From CAIVAT01 sp964473485 (GTDB lineage Bacteria > Bacteroidota > Bacteroidia > Bacteroidales > FEN-979), in the NCBI GenBank assembly GCA_964473485.1, contig CAYYPH010000001.1, positions 1-64,000 of the forward strand: a stretch of 64,000 nt of DNA. Reading direction: 5' to 3'. The notes beneath the pieces were generated by a model. That model had not been told where the DNA came from, searched no databases, and saw only the letters and a list, made by a program, of their open reading frames with translations. The position numbers and the translations under genes were made by a program. Numbering within the stretch: the stretch's first letter is position 1; each line of letters begins with the position of its first letter. This document shows positions 18,201 through 27,340 of the stretch, one piece after another.

Positions 18201-20145
18201 ATAGGGAGAGTTTGCCCAGCTCGATGGCTGTGGGGTTGATATCGACTCCATACACATTGTGGGTGGCGATATAGGCCTTCACCTTCTGCAGTTCTTCGCG
18301 GTACTTGTTGGGTGGAATCCTTTGGTTGATCTCTTCCTGCCGGTAGGTAAGATATGCCTCTGCCAACTGGTTGATCATTTCGTTGTGAAATGCCGCGGCA
18401 CCCATGGCAGGTTCGAGAAGTTTCAGGTTGAGTAGTTCCAAAGAGTCGATCTCTTTATTATCAAGCCTTTCAAGAATGGGCTTCAGGGTATATTTTACCG
18501 TACACCGGGTCAGCACTTCGGGGGTGTAGTAGGAGGCCGATTTCTGGCGGTCACGGCCCGATAGGCGATATACAAAGGTCCCCTTTTTCAGGATCTCCGT
18601 TTCGCCGTTTTCATCCTTCAGGATCTCATCCTCGTTGAAGTCGTCGCGCCGCGACCGGGGAACGAGGTAGGTGCCATCTTCGGGTTTGCCAGCCTTGTGT
18701 ACCTCAATGTAATCCTGTTCTGCATAAAAGCCCCGGTAGGCCAGCAAACTTTCATAAACGCTGCCAAGCTGGTTTATGCCGAGGTTGGCATAGGATATAC
18801 GTCCGCGGTTGCGGCCCCGCTGCTCCTTCGACAGGGAGAGGCGGCGGATGATCTCCTGCCACACAAAGTTGCGGAATTTCACCTCCCTTAAATGAAGTAA
18901 CCGGGTATCGTCGAAGTGGGGCGAATCGATGGATCGTACCCTGAAACTCCGGTTTTTTGAATCCTCCTTTTCGCGGTACCCGGTTCCAAGGAGGTGAAAG
19001 AGGCGGGTCAGCGATTCATGGAAGAAGTACCCGTTGCGGCTGCTGTCGGAATACATGGGCACCTGCTCCAGGTCGCGCAGCATTTCAAGCGAATAGCCTT
19101 TAAGGTATGCACTGTCGTTTGTTGGCAGGATATCCAGTTCAATTCGTGATTCTGCATAAAAGATGAAAAGAAGGCGATATACAAAGATCAAACATTCCTC
19201 CTTCATCGCCTGCTCGAAAAGATCGTTAGTTTCGTCAAATACCTCCCCGGCAACCTGTTTTTTGTACCATAGGGCCTCGTTGGCCAGCGCTTCCACCGCG
19301 TGAATGATGCCTTCTTTCAAATCCCTGGTTACTTCGTAGGCGCTTTTGTGGCTGTCTTCATCCAGTTGGTCCAGCAAAATCATGTTGCTCTGGTGTGCCA
19401 GCGATTCCTTTGCCAGCAGGAAATAGAAGAGCGCATAGGTATTCTTTGACGGGAAGGCCTGGTGTTCGGTAAACAACTCTTCGAGGTCGAACTTCAGGTA
19501 GCTGCCACGGTCCCACTTATCCTGTTCGAGAAGGAAAACGATGTTCCCTGCCAGTAGCAATATGTATTTTGGCCGGTTATGTTTGAGCAGGAAAAGAGCC
19601 GATACCGCTTCATTGATCTTGCTCGGGGAGATCCTGACGCCTTCCGGGACAGAGAAAATGCGTTCCCATTGTTTACGGTGGTAACGCTGGGCCTCGGTTT
19701 GCGTCTCCTCGTTCTCCACATTATAACATTGCTCGAAAAGGCTGTCCGGCTCATTTTCTCCCTCCCTGATCATGGGTTGCATCTCCATGATCATGAGTTG
19801 CACCTGGTCTCCCCGGTAAAGGAGGTGCCGTATGGGCAGCGCATCGTGTTCGTTCAGGTGGAAAAGGGAATCGTAGCTCGTCGGGTTGCCCTGGTAGCCC
19901 AGGGCATCAAGCAGAACGGAATGGAATTTATGGGTCTCGTAGATTTTATCCCTCGTGCGCAACCCACCTTCAATCACCAGTTGCTTAAACCTGAAATAGG
20001 CGGTACTTAACGGCGATATTCGTTTGTTGAATTCCCCCAACTGGTCGCGGGCATACCCGGTTTTATCGATCACCTTTGCCGGGAAATCCTCGTCGAACCA
20101 GGTGGTCGAAAAATAGTCGCCTACATTTTCAATAAATCGGATCAT
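15211..20145 (-). CDS. Eco57I-type DNA adenine methyltransferase (DrmMI/PglX-like), 1644 residues
   Basis: S-adenosylmethionine motif I is EPAMGAAAFHNEM near residue 578. NVYGVDINPTAIELGKLSLW follows, and the catalytic motif IV is NPPW in DLIAGNPPWVEI near residue 1010, so N6-adenine methylation is expected. No convincing PD-(D/E)XK nuclease motif is seen in the N-terminal 300 residues, so self-contained type IIG cleavage is not supported. The part after NPPW (about residues 1015-1458, plus-strand 15770-17100) is clearly more AT-rich than the rest, as if the target-recognition region had been swapped. The start overlaps the SNF2 gene end by 4 bp. The adjacent SNF2 helicase and methyltransferase mirror the drmD-drmMI pair of class 1 DISARM. 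The likely role is marking self DNA. Confidence 0.88.
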   Translation of the reverse strand: MIRFIENVGDYFSTTWFDEDFPAKVIDKTGYARDQLGEFNKRISPLSTAYFRFKQLVIEGGLRTRDKIYETHKFHSVLLDALGYQGNPTSYDSLFHLNEHDALPIRHLLYRGDQVQLMIMEMQPMIREGENEPDSLFEQCYNVENEETQTEAQRYHRKQWERIFSVPEGVRISPSKINEAVSALFLLKHNRPKYILLLAGNIVFLLEQDKWDRGSYLKFDLEELFTEHQAFPSKNTYALFYFLLAKESLAHQSNMILLDQLDEDSHKSAYEVTRDLKEGIIHAVEALANEALWYKKQVAGEVFDETNDLFEQAMKEECLIFVYRLLFIFYAESRIELDILPTNDSAYLKGYSLEMLRDLEQVPMYSDSSRNGYFFHESLTRLFHLLGTGYREKEDSKNRSFRVRSIDSPHFDDTRLLHLREVKFRNFVWQEIIRRLSLSKEQRGRNRGRISYANLGINQLGSVYESLLAYRGFYAEQDYIEVHKAGKPEDGTYLVPRSRRDDFNEDEILKDENGETEILKKGTFVYRLSGRDRQKSASYYTPEVLTRCTVKYTLKPILERLDNKEIDSLELLNLKLLEPAMGAAAFHNEMINQLAEAYLTYRQEEINQRIPPNKYREELQKVKAYIATHNVYGVDINPTAIELGKLSLWLNVIHRDMETPFFSNRLGVGNAVVGAWLKAYPAASFLTELDSSGKPLRRQPIKAWWETAPVKLEIGKKGVLRKEKEIYHFLLPDKNMLASAGIPMLKNEYPEAAKKVREWKSDWVKPILLSELKILQRISATIDGLIKEYYRFQQHINQQTHTRLSVFGVPTEGIQTALKTYHEKEALADYRNRHNAPYFKLKMVMDYWCALWFWDMREAGELPTRQQYWQDIADILDLDLAKAAADLRTSRKPDEFGDDKGVQLNMFAPVAIQLTLTPEKEEPRVNEIAPTDDRTLAPETVTEYPEAEATEVDNVNFVNEAFVRYSVKRDFFDQNQRIPIVQELTLKYRFFHPQLEFLDVFWERGGFDLIAGNPPWVEILFDVKGLVSTLYPEVLIRKTNTDDAFSLCEQIIRKFDEFKTEVIDEQVNAECIQSFIGSCQNYPIMIGQKNNLYKNVLENSFGITNKTGLIGLVHPESIYDDPNAKNARQNIFKRLLYHFQFKNELLLFAEIDHHNTYGINIYAWNKREISFSSINNLFHPFTISGSFIHDGTGICGGIKEKDKATGKSTWNIQPHKKRILHCNENSLKLLAKVFENSDNYSGTKLVSIHSNDILSALDKLANVEKRVSEYIFEILIGLDQAKEIREKNIIEQPQFFSPKENVVVYSGPNFFVCNPIYKSIRPTAKNNLDYDAVDITEIIEDFFPNTSFKVLQSIEDFTERFTVFKKRNPCSGVEVFKTSWSRMLSITGERTLQPVILPPRVFHLNSINSIVFENVALVIELCGITSSIILDFFLKSIGASNLTDNIIKQFPLGIDIKFKNHIYSRTLLLNCLNKYYAPLWEEMYQSEFNRDQWSKPDPRLKPFDTLTPQWQWGTPLRNWFERRQALVEIDVITAMALGLTLEELILIYNVQFPVLQQNEDDTWYDTNGNIVFTCSKGLNGVGVDRLVWEQIRNLPAGKTYEHTITKSELYYGRKVTYHAPFDKCDRVEDYRVAWGYFEKVFDNT

Positions 20146-23003
20146 GCCTTTGGAGGATTATAAAAAACGGCCAGTATCTTCAGAAATGCGTCGTTTTGCA
20201 GTGAGGTCAGGTTTTTATAGTATTGACCGCTGGTGTTCAGGATGGTTTTGATCTCCTTAAAGGTGTTGTCTTTCCTGGTTTTTAGAAAAACCGTTTCCCC
20301 TTTTCCAAAAAATTCCATTTCAAGCTGTTGTAAGGCACCTGCCTCCCATTCGGATAAATGTTTCTCAAAGGTGGTAAGTTTCTGGTGCATTTTCCGTTGC
20401 AGGTCATCTTGTCGCGGAGCCATGTAAAGCAACTGGGCGCGGTTGATGACATCAGTAAGCAGGGTCTGCAAATGAGCCAGGTGGTCTTCTTCGATAAGTT
20501 CTGTGTAAAGGGTGTCGGTTAAATGGTACGCATCCACGAATTCGCTGAAGAAAAACGGTTTTTGAGCCAGGCTGCCATCCCACTTCACCCCGGTGACAAA
20601 AAAATCGGAAATGACCGGCTGACCCAGATCATTTGAAACCTGCCCGTGAAGAATAAACCAGGCCGTTCCCTCAGGGAAAATGGACGAACGGGCGGCCAGT
20701 GCAATATCCTTATCAACGCTGGCTTCCAGTTTGCTCATGAAATAACGGATGGCGGGATGCAGTTCATAGAGTACCTGGAACTTTGCCCATTCCCCTCCCT
20801 TTTTCCTGGCCTGTTCGATGGCTTTCTGCACAAGCTCCTTGTCTGAGGTCAGGCGAAAGATGTCGTTGATTTTTGGCAATGCTTCCGGCGGAAGGTCAAA
20901 GAGAACTTCATTCAGTTCAGGTGTGTTCATCAATTCAATGTAGCCGGGTGAATTCTCCTTCAATTCATTCCCTGAAACCTGGCCTGAACTGATAAGTTGT
21001 TCGAAAAGGTCCCGGTAAAAAAGGTCATCCCGGGGATAAACCGAAAGCGGGGCATCGTAAGGCTGATCAGTAATAACAGGTGATGTTTTATCAGATTCAT
21101 TTTCAAATAGAATCGAAAAATCAAAACCGGCTTCCCCGTGTTTTTCAAGATAATCTTCATCCTGCTTTTTAATGGCATTCGCCACATATTGCTCCTCTTT
21201 CTTCTGGTTGTAGAGCCTCATCACCGAACCCGCATCACCCAGCGATTTATGTGCCTCCTCCTCTTTGTGTGTTAACCGTTCGATGATATGCAGATCTGTT
21301 TTCAGGCCGGGAATATCCGATTCGGCAACCAGGTAGTAAATATAAGGCGTGTTGTACTGCCCATACCGGTCAATACGTCCATTGCGCTGTTCAAGGGTGA
21401 TAAGCGACCACGGGATGTCGTAGTTGATCATCCGGTTGCAGAAAAAATGCAGGTTGACCCCCTGCGATGCAGCATCGGAGCAGATCATGATGCGAACCCG
21501 GCTGTCTTTCTTTCCAAAATCATCGATCATGGCCTCCTGCTCCACATCCGATAGGCTCCCGTGGAAAAAAGCAACCGACTCAGGTTCTAAACTAAAATCG
21601 CGCGTGAGATTTTCTTTCAGGTATTCAATGGTATCGATCCTTTCGGCAAACAATACGATTCGGTCGTCATGCAGGCGTCCCGACCAACCCAGTTCAATCA
21701 ATGTCTCCCTGAGTTTATGATACTTGCTGTCAGCCTTATTGTCGAGGATATTTTCAAGTTTTGATTTCAACTCATGAAGTACCGCGAGGTTATCCTCAAG
21801 ATCGTCAGTAATGCTAACCGCTTGTTTCACCTTTTCAATCCGGTTATGAATGCTTGCAAGGGCTGCTTTTGGCGACGAGAGAAAAGCCTTGAAAATACCG
21901 ATGGAAAAAAGATAGTCGTTTTGCGGTTTTCCCTCTCTGATTCCTGCAAGTGCACTGACCTTTAGGTTTTGCTGGTACTGCAGGAAGTCAATTTCACCTG
22001 CGGTCAGGCGGGTTCCCAGGCGCACAATCTCACGATCCCGGAAATTGGCCCGTACACTTGCATCTTCGATGTCGTTTTTAAACCGGCGCACATAATAATC
22101 CTCGATATCCGCCTTGCCATATTCACCGCTTCGGGGAATCGCGGTTGGTTCGATCATCCGGATGATATTGGCGAAGGATTCCTTTCGTCCGTTATGCGGC
22201 GTAGCGGATGTGAGTATGAGTGCATCACATTGCTGTGAAAGGAACTGTGCCAGGTCGCCGCGCTGGCTCTCTTCATTGGCAACCGTATGACATTCATCAA
22301 TGACAATGATATCCCAGCGCGATTTTTCGATGTAATGCCTGAACTTGGCATTGTTCTTCAGGGTATCGATGGAGATGATTGTTTTGTCGTAGTACTCAAA
22401 TGGATTTTTGTTGGCCGGGAGTTTCGTTTTTATCCGTGAGATGCCTTCGCTGTCAAGCCGAACCAATGGGATGGCAAACCGGTTCCACATCTCTTGCTGA
22501 AACTGCGCGAGAATAGACTTTAATGCAAGCACCATGATCCGTTTCCCTTTGCCGCGTTTCATCATCTCGGCCAGGAAGATCCCCGCTTCGATGGTTTTCC
22601 CCAGTCCGACTCCATCCGCGATAAGAATCCTTGGCCGTGGCAGTTTCAGCGCCTTCAGTGTCGGCGTCAACTGGTATTCTGCCAGGTTGAATGCCCCTTT
22701 CGGAGCAATGGTGATTTTCTCCGAATAGATAAAGGAGTTCCGGACCTGGGTTTCGATGAAAAGTTTTGTCTTCCTGTATCCGCTGTCAATATCCGCAATC
22801 AGGCGGGTCCGTGTCGGATCAACCGTTGAAATCTCTGTATCTATATTTGTATCAAATACAAAGGATTTCCCCTTCACCAGTTCACTGATTCCCTGCGCAT
22901 GAAGCAAAAAGGAACCATCGTAGTTGGTTTCAACTTTGGATATAAGAAAATCCTCGCCACGGGCTGAGATTTTTTGACCTTCTGAGAAAATGCTGGCAGA
23001 CAA
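20142..23003 (-). CDS. SNF2-family helicase (DrmD/HepA-like)
   Basis: The 953-residue superfamily 2 translocase has GVGLGKT (131-137), IIVIDECHTVAN with DECH at 236-239, LILTSATPHNGRKESF, and the C-terminal lobe motifs CSDAASQGVNLHFFCNRMIN and RNGRIDRYGQ. These are hallmarks of SNF2/RapA-like ATPases that move along double-stranded DNA. Length and the pairing with a methyltransferase fit DrmD of class 1 DISARM. The gene ends 4 bp inside the methyltransferase gene and begins 70 bp after the DUF262/DUF1524 gene. I see no nuclease motif. DNA translocation is strongly supported by family; the immune role is inferred from context. Confidence 0.88.
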   Translation of the reverse strand: MSASIFSEGQKISARGEDFLISKVETNYDGSFLLHAQGISELVKGKSFVFDTNIDTEISTVDPTRTRLIADIDSGYRKTKLFIETQVRNSFIYSEKITIAPKGAFNLAEYQLTPTLKALKLPRPRILIADGVGLGKTIEAGIFLAEMMKRGKGKRIMVLALKSILAQFQQEMWNRFAIPLVRLDSEGISRIKTKLPANKNPFEYYDKTIISIDTLKNNAKFRHYIEKSRWDIIVIDECHTVANEESQRGDLAQFLSQQCDALILTSATPHNGRKESFANIIRMIEPTAIPRSGEYGKADIEDYYVRRFKNDIEDASVRANFRDREIVRLGTRLTAGEIDFLQYQQNLKVSALAGIREGKPQNDYLFSIGIFKAFLSSPKAALASIHNRIEKVKQAVSITDDLEDNLAVLHELKSKLENILDNKADSKYHKLRETLIELGWSGRLHDDRIVLFAERIDTIEYLKENLTRDFSLEPESVAFFHGSLSDVEQEAMIDDFGKKDSRVRIMICSDAASQGVNLHFFCNRMINYDIPWSLITLEQRNGRIDRYGQYNTPYIYYLVAESDIPGLKTDLHIIERLTHKEEEAHKSLGDAGSVMRLYNQKKEEQYVANAIKKQDEDYLEKHGEAGFDFSILFENESDKTSPVITDQPYDAPLSVYPRDDLFYRDLFEQLISSGQVSGNELKENSPGYIELMNTPELNEVLFDLPPEALPKINDIFRLTSDKELVQKAIEQARKKGGEWAKFQVLYELHPAIRYFMSKLEASVDKDIALAARSSIFPEGTAWFILHGQVSNDLGQPVISDFFVTGVKWDGSLAQKPFFFSEFVDAYHLTDTLYTELIEEDHLAHLQTLLTDVINRAQLLYMAPRQDDLQRKMHQKLTTFEKHLSEWEAGALQQLEMEFFGKGETVFLKTRKDNTFKEIKTILNTSGQYYKNLTSLQNDAFLKILAVFYNPPKA

Positions 23004-23073
23004 AGGAGAACTATTTATTGAAATGAATCAAATTCAAGGGAAAAATGGTTTTGTCGTATGTTTAATATTTTAG

Positions 23074-24906
23074 TTAATCGCCGTTCTCAACAAATTCTTC
23101 TGTTGGTTCATCTGGCTCCTCCTGGAACAAATCTGTTGTCACCGACATAGTAATTTTCTTACCCATCGCCTTTTCAATTTTTAAAATCAGCTCAGAGGAA
23201 CGATTTTCATAGAATGTATTAAAGTCATTATCTTTTAATGCAAGAATATCAATTGAATGCGTTTTTAATATTTCACTCATTCGCTCGTCAGTAATTTGAG
23301 CAACTGAATTTTTTTGCAACCTTTCTAAATATATGCTTGGTGCGTTTCCTCCAATAATTCTATTTGTCCTTGCAGAAATTGGAGTTTTGTTAACTATACT
23401 TTCTCTTTTCTTATCGTCAATTTGTTGGGAAATACAAAAGGTACGTGGAAACACATGGTGGATATCTATTTTTTCGTCAAAGTATGTATGGAGGTCAATG
23501 CTATCACCATTTCTAAAGTCCAGGCAACCATCTCTCATAAGCAAAACATAAATGCCTTTATATGCTGCACTATTTCTTGTTTTGAGAGTAAGCAATCGGT
23601 TTTTTGAAAAATTCGCATCACTGACAGTTGTAGGCTCTGGTCCTCCAGAAACCCATACAATTACTTCGGGCAAATCTTTTGCAAACCTGCTTTCAATTGC
23701 TCCACCATACAACTCACCCAATATTCCACACCAAAACCACTTCGCCAATTTCTGTTTTATCCCATCGTTTTCTGCTGTTGGCCCTAATACTGAAAATATT
23801 GCTGCAAGAGGAGTCAATTGTGTTCTGTAGGGCAATTCTCTTGATGAATAGAATTTTTGTGAATGAAGAAAGCGAGCCACCTTCTCGTAACTTTCCAAAA
23901 CAGCATCTGCATGTTTCATATAGTCTTCCAAGGTCAATCTCAAAATATCTTTTCGCTTGCAGCTTATTGGAATGTCGCTATTGTTTCTGTTCTTATGATA
24001 TGTTGAAAGTAAAGTGAGTGATTGTAAGAAATCAGTATTTTCAATTGATTGCAGAATGGAAATTTTTGCCAGTTTCTTTTTTCTTAAATCCCAATCGTCT
24101 CTCAAATTGTAATCATCTGCTGCATATGTTGCCGTTAGTAATTCAAAAACAGTTAGAGAAACGCCTCCTGTATTTACTTTTTCAAAAACCTGACAAACAG
24201 CTTCTTTAGGTGTTTCTTTTTTTAGTTGAATGAAAGGAATGTGATATTGCTGGACTCCTTGTATTATTTGTTGGTTTAATGTATTCCAAACATTTATGCG
24301 CTCTGCTATTTTAACAGGATCATTATCTCTTTGGAAATACTTCATTTGCCATTCAGTAAATTTTGGTGTGTCGAAGAAAATGGAAAATGGAAGATATTCG
24401 GCTTCACATTCTTTTTCAAGAGATGAATAATCTGCAGTTATCTCACCTCTGAAGTTTTTTATCTTTTTGTCTTCAGGGATTGATAGAATGGATTCCTCCC
24501 TGTCAATGTTTGGGTTGATTGCTTTCTTTATGTCAAGATAATACCAACGATGAATTATTGCTCCTTTTATATCTTTTGTCTTTACGGCATTATTGGAACT
24601 AAAAACTTGAAATAAGGAAGTTAGCCGTTGTTGTCCATCAAGAATTAATTTTTCTGGTTTAGTATCATTTAACAGGATCACCCCTTCAACTGGTCTGGTT
24701 TTAAACTTCAATTCGGGGCTTGCTTCAAGCAACATAATTGCCCCGATTGGGTATGCAAGTGATAAACTAGCCAATAAACTTTTAATATGCTCATCATCCC
24801 AGACCCAACCTCTTTGGAAATCAGGTAATTGAATTTTGCCTTTCGCAATGTCTCTTAGCAAGTTTGATGTGAGTTCTTTGTCAGTGTAAAATGTTGATAT
24901 TGTCAT
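23074..24906 (-). CDS. GmrSD-like protein with DUF262 and DUF1524 (HNH) domains
   Basis: The 610-residue protein has the DUF262 signature LPDFQRGWVWDDEH (27-40) and DGQQR (90-94). Around residue 483 comes IDIHHVFPRTF and then NKTPISARTNR, the His-Me-finger of DUF1524. The full GmrSD-type arrangement is thus in one chain: a nucleotide-dependent sensor domain and an HNH nuclease. Family members restrict modified phage DNA (type IV restriction), and others act in diverse defence operons. It is the first gene of the minus-strand array, 70 bp before the SNF2 gene, and is more AT-rich than that gene, so it may have been added later. The 258 bp upstream (24907-25164) contain no gene or clear promoter that I can see. 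Confidence 0.85.
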   Translation of the reverse strand: MTISTFYTDKELTSNLLRDIAKGKIQLPDFQRGWVWDDEHIKSLLASLSLAYPIGAIMLLEASPELKFKTRPVEGVILLNDTKPEKLILDGQQRLTSLFQVFSSNNAVKTKDIKGAIIHRWYYLDIKKAINPNIDREESILSIPEDKKIKNFRGEITADYSSLEKECEAEYLPFSIFFDTPKFTEWQMKYFQRDNDPVKIAERINVWNTLNQQIIQGVQQYHIPFIQLKKETPKEAVCQVFEKVNTGGVSLTVFELLTATYAADDYNLRDDWDLRKKKLAKISILQSIENTDFLQSLTLLSTYHKNRNNSDIPISCKRKDILRLTLEDYMKHADAVLESYEKVARFLHSQKFYSSRELPYRTQLTPLAAIFSVLGPTAENDGIKQKLAKWFWCGILGELYGGAIESRFAKDLPEVIVWVSGGPEPTTVSDANFSKNRLLTLKTRNSAAYKGIYVLLMRDGCLDFRNGDSIDLHTYFDEKIDIHHVFPRTFCISQQIDDKKRESIVNKTPISARTNRIIGGNAPSIYLERLQKNSVAQITDERMSEILKTHSIDILALKDNDFNTFYENRSSELILKIEKAMGKKITMSVTTDLFQEEPDEPTEEFVENGD

Positions 24907-25164
24907 TGTTATAGGTTTTTGTTTCTGATGTAGTCTAATCCTTGGGGATAGTAAAGTAATTTCATTTTTTATTAGATATTGTGTTCATGCATTATCAAGT
25001 TGCCAATAACTTCTTCTCTTGGTAATGATTATGATATGCATAGTAAACTTTATCCATGGTAAAATTAGCCTTTTTTTTGTTAGCAAGGCATGGCTGAGTT
25101 TTTCCTCCTGCATATTCTTTATTCCTATATCTTGAGCCAATTCTGCAGCTGATATTATCGGGGA

Positions 25165-25548
25165 TCACTGTTCATGGGATGAATCTACCTTAGCATCTTC
25201 CGGTTCATTACTATCTTTCATCTCCCAATGCCACCGCTGGATCCGCTCCTTGTCAAAATCATCCAGTTTCGTTAAATCAATGGATGTTAATGATTCAATA
25301 ATGGATGGAACAACCTCAACGGCAATCTGCGAAGGAATCCATACGAACCAATGCGGATTTTGCGTGAACTCCTGCCAGTAGGCTTCAAAGGAAGTTACCA
25401 CTCTTTCACCCGTCTTCCAGAAGTCCTCAACATCCTCTATCTGCATAAAACTGTATTCCACCCGATACTCTACTCTACCGCCGGTCGTAAACTTGTATAT
25501 CCGTTCTCCGCCCCCCTCCATTCCGACGGTCAGGAGATGTGTTCTCAT
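25165..25548 (-). CDS. Hypothetical protein, second of an overlapping pair
   Basis: The 127-residue protein is unrecognised. It begins MRTHLLTVGMEGGGERIYKF and has Trp/Phe-rich central segments (FVWIPSQIAVEVVPSI, RIQRWHWEM) and a short acidic tail. No signal peptide, membrane segment or catalytic pattern is seen. Its start overlaps the end of the upstream 204-residue gene by 4 bp, so the two are probably translated together and may form a complex. Composition is ordinary for the region. It lies beside the defence array, which suggests but does not show an accessory role. Confidence 0.6.
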   Translation of the reverse strand: MRTHLLTVGMEGGGERIYKFTTGGRVEYRVEYSFMQIEDVEDFWKTGERVVTSFEAYWQEFTQNPHWFVWIPSQIAVEVVPSIIESLTSIDLTKLDDFDKERIQRWHWEMKDSNEPEDAKVDSSHEQ

Positions 25549-26159
25549 AGAAATCTAGCTTTTCTTACGTCATCCTTTCCCAAATAGTTATGATTTGGTT
25601 CATCAGTATCGACTATGAAACGGTATTTTTTCTCAAGGAAAAGCTCAGTTTCACCTTTCTGTTTTGGTTTACTCCGGTCTAATCCAATCCTTTTTAGTCC
25701 GTAGGACGGTTGTTGCTTCTCGTATTCTTTTCTAATTATTGAAAGATTTACATTCGCATTAATTGCATTTCCGAAGAACGAAACTACCTTGTCATGAATC
25801 TTCCATACGCCATCAAGGTAATCCTTTGTCTTAAAATCCTGCAACCTTCGCAAAAGGATCCCTCCAAAATGTTCCTCATCAGTTCCAATTGTTAAATCAA
25901 TACCCGAGTAATGGAAACACCAGAGGCCCATTTTCTTCTGATTTTCATTTCCATAAACAAATGGATCCATGTGACTGGGTGACCAATAATAAAATTCGAT
26001 CTTAATAAATCGAAAAAGGTTGCCATTCACTGACAAAAAATAATTATTCTGAAAATCTTCGGCAACTTCACGAAATATTTGCTGTCCATTAACCTGATTA
26101 ACATCATTCAGGCGAAATTCGATTTTCTCTTTTGGATGATAAATAATTCTTGGTTCCAT
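25545..26159 (-). CDS. Hypothetical protein, first of an overlapping pair
   Basis: The 204-residue protein is soluble and mixed alpha/beta by appearance, with aromatic-rich strands (LFRFIKIEFYYW), DPFVYGNENQKKMGLWCFHY and GIDLTIGTDEEHFGGILLRR. Conserved-looking Asp, His and Gly positions suggest a binding or enzyme pocket, but I cannot place the family. It has no signal peptide. Its 3' end overlaps the 127-residue gene by 4 bp. Only 29 bp separate its start from the agmatine-deiminase gene end upstream, so all three could be one transcript. Confidence 0.65.
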   Translation of the reverse strand: MEPRIIYHPKEKIEFRLNDVNQVNGQQIFREVAEDFQNNYFLSVNGNLFRFIKIEFYYWSPSHMDPFVYGNENQKKMGLWCFHYSGIDLTIGTDEEHFGGILLRRLQDFKTKDYLDGVWKIHDKVVSFFGNAINANVNLSIIRKEYEKQQPSYGLKRIGLDRSKPKQKGETELFLEKKYRFIVDTDEPNHNYLGKDDVRKARFL

Positions 26160-26188
26160 GCTATTTGGTTTTAATTAAAGATTGCTAT

Positions 26189-27340
26189 TCATTTGATCCA
26201 ACTTATACAATTCAGCACCCCGCCATCCTCAGCGATTTCCCGGGCATCCACCTGCACAACCTTTTTTGAAGGGAAATACGCCCTGCATTTATTCAATGCA
26301 ACTTCATCCTCCTCCAGGGCGAAGGCAGGCAGAATGACCAGGTCGTTCATTTCGAGGAAGTTCATGTAACAGCCCAGGGCGGTAAAGTCTCCATGTTTGT
26401 TCTTGCGTTGAAACGACCGGTAGGGGAGGGTCTCTGCAATTGCCATCCCTGCCTCCGCCAGAGACCGTCTCAGTTTTTCGATGAATGTTCGGGAATATCC
26501 GTCCTGCCAAAGGTAATCGTTGATGATCACGGTATCGGGTCCTACAAACCTGACCATGCCATCGGCATGTCCCGTAAAATCATCCGGCTCGGTGGGTATC
26601 ACCACCACCTTATCCACTTCAAGGAGCTTTTGAATTTCGTCCAAAATACCCGTTTTCCTTCTTTTCGGGTTCTCCCTGAATATCTTGTCGGTTAAAACCA
26701 CCGTCCTGTCATGCATGATCACATTACCCCCATCGATCACGAGCGGAGAGTTCACCAGGTCGAGGTTCAAATTCCTGGTGACAGGGGCGGGATCAGTCCT
26801 TAAATCGGCCCATGCACCCTTCAGATAATCCGGGTCATAAGTAAACTGTATATACTTTTCACCGGATATCTTCACCGGCATGAAATCGCGGCACCAGATG
26901 TCGTTCGTTTTTGAAAGCAACTGGATGTGAACATGGTTGTCTTCCAGGAGTTTTCGGAATCGTTTGTAAAAGGTGGCATAGCGTGTAACAAGCTCCGAAG
27001 AGAGAAAGACCGTCTCTTTCATCTCCTGCTTTCTATGATCCCCGGGTGCTTCATCACCCGGTTTGATTGCCTTTTTGTACTCTTCACTGGCCGTCTTGAA
27101 TTCGCGGATGGTTTTACAATAAACCTCGTCACTCCATACCGGGTGCCTGGCCATCTCTACGAATACCTTCTCGAAACCCTGCCCCAATGGCAGCTCAAAG
27201 TGCCTAAGGACCTCCGCCATGAAATCCCTGATCACCGGCCTGAAAGGCACCATATGCAGTTGTTTTCCTTGATAACCATTCCAATGATAATGTTTATAGA
27301 TCTCATGCAATTTTTCAGAAAACAAACGATCCTGATTCAT
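26189..27340 (-). CDS. Agmatine deiminase / peptidyl-arginine deiminase family enzyme
   Basis: The 383-residue protein shows the guanidino-modifying fold: NDIWCRDFMP, IDGGNVIMHD, DDFTGHADGMVRF with the catalytic His region, and the nucleophile Cys378 in GGVLNCISW. Agmatine deiminases convert agmatine to N-carbamoylputrescine and ammonia on the route to putrescine; the related PAD_porph enzymes act on peptide arginine. An extra N-terminal region of about 130 residues (EYKKAIKPGDEAPG, HRKQEMKETVF) precedes the core, so the substrate may differ. There is no signal peptide, so it is cytosolic. No polyamine genes are nearby. Confidence 0.85.
   Translation of the reverse strand: MNQDRLFSEKLHEIYKHYHWNGYQGKQLHMVPFRPVIRDFMAEVLRHFELPLGQGFEKVFVEMARHPVWSDEVYCKTIREFKTASEEYKKAIKPGDEAPGDHRKQEMKETVFLSSELVTRYATFYKRFRKLLEDNHVHIQLLSKTNDIWCRDFMPVKISGEKYIQFTYDPDYLKGAWADLRTDPAPVTRNLNLDLVNSPLVIDGGNVIMHDRTVVLTDKIFRENPKRRKTGILDEIQKLLEVDKVVVIPTEPDDFTGHADGMVRFVGPDTVIINDYLWQDGYSRTFIEKLRRSLAEAGMAIAETLPYRSFQRKNKHGDFTALGCYMNFLEMNDLVILPAFALEEDEVALNKCRAYFPSKKVVQVDAREIAEDGGVLNCISWIK

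Noticed and set aside
5372..24906. BREX system
   Set aside because: There is no pglZ-like alkaline-phosphatase gene, no brxC-like ATPase and no Lon-like protease; only the methyltransferase is similar.
5372..24906. Complete canonical DISARM
   Set aside because: The PLD-type drmC gene is not seen and the drmA/drmB parts are fused, so only a DISARM-like label is justified.
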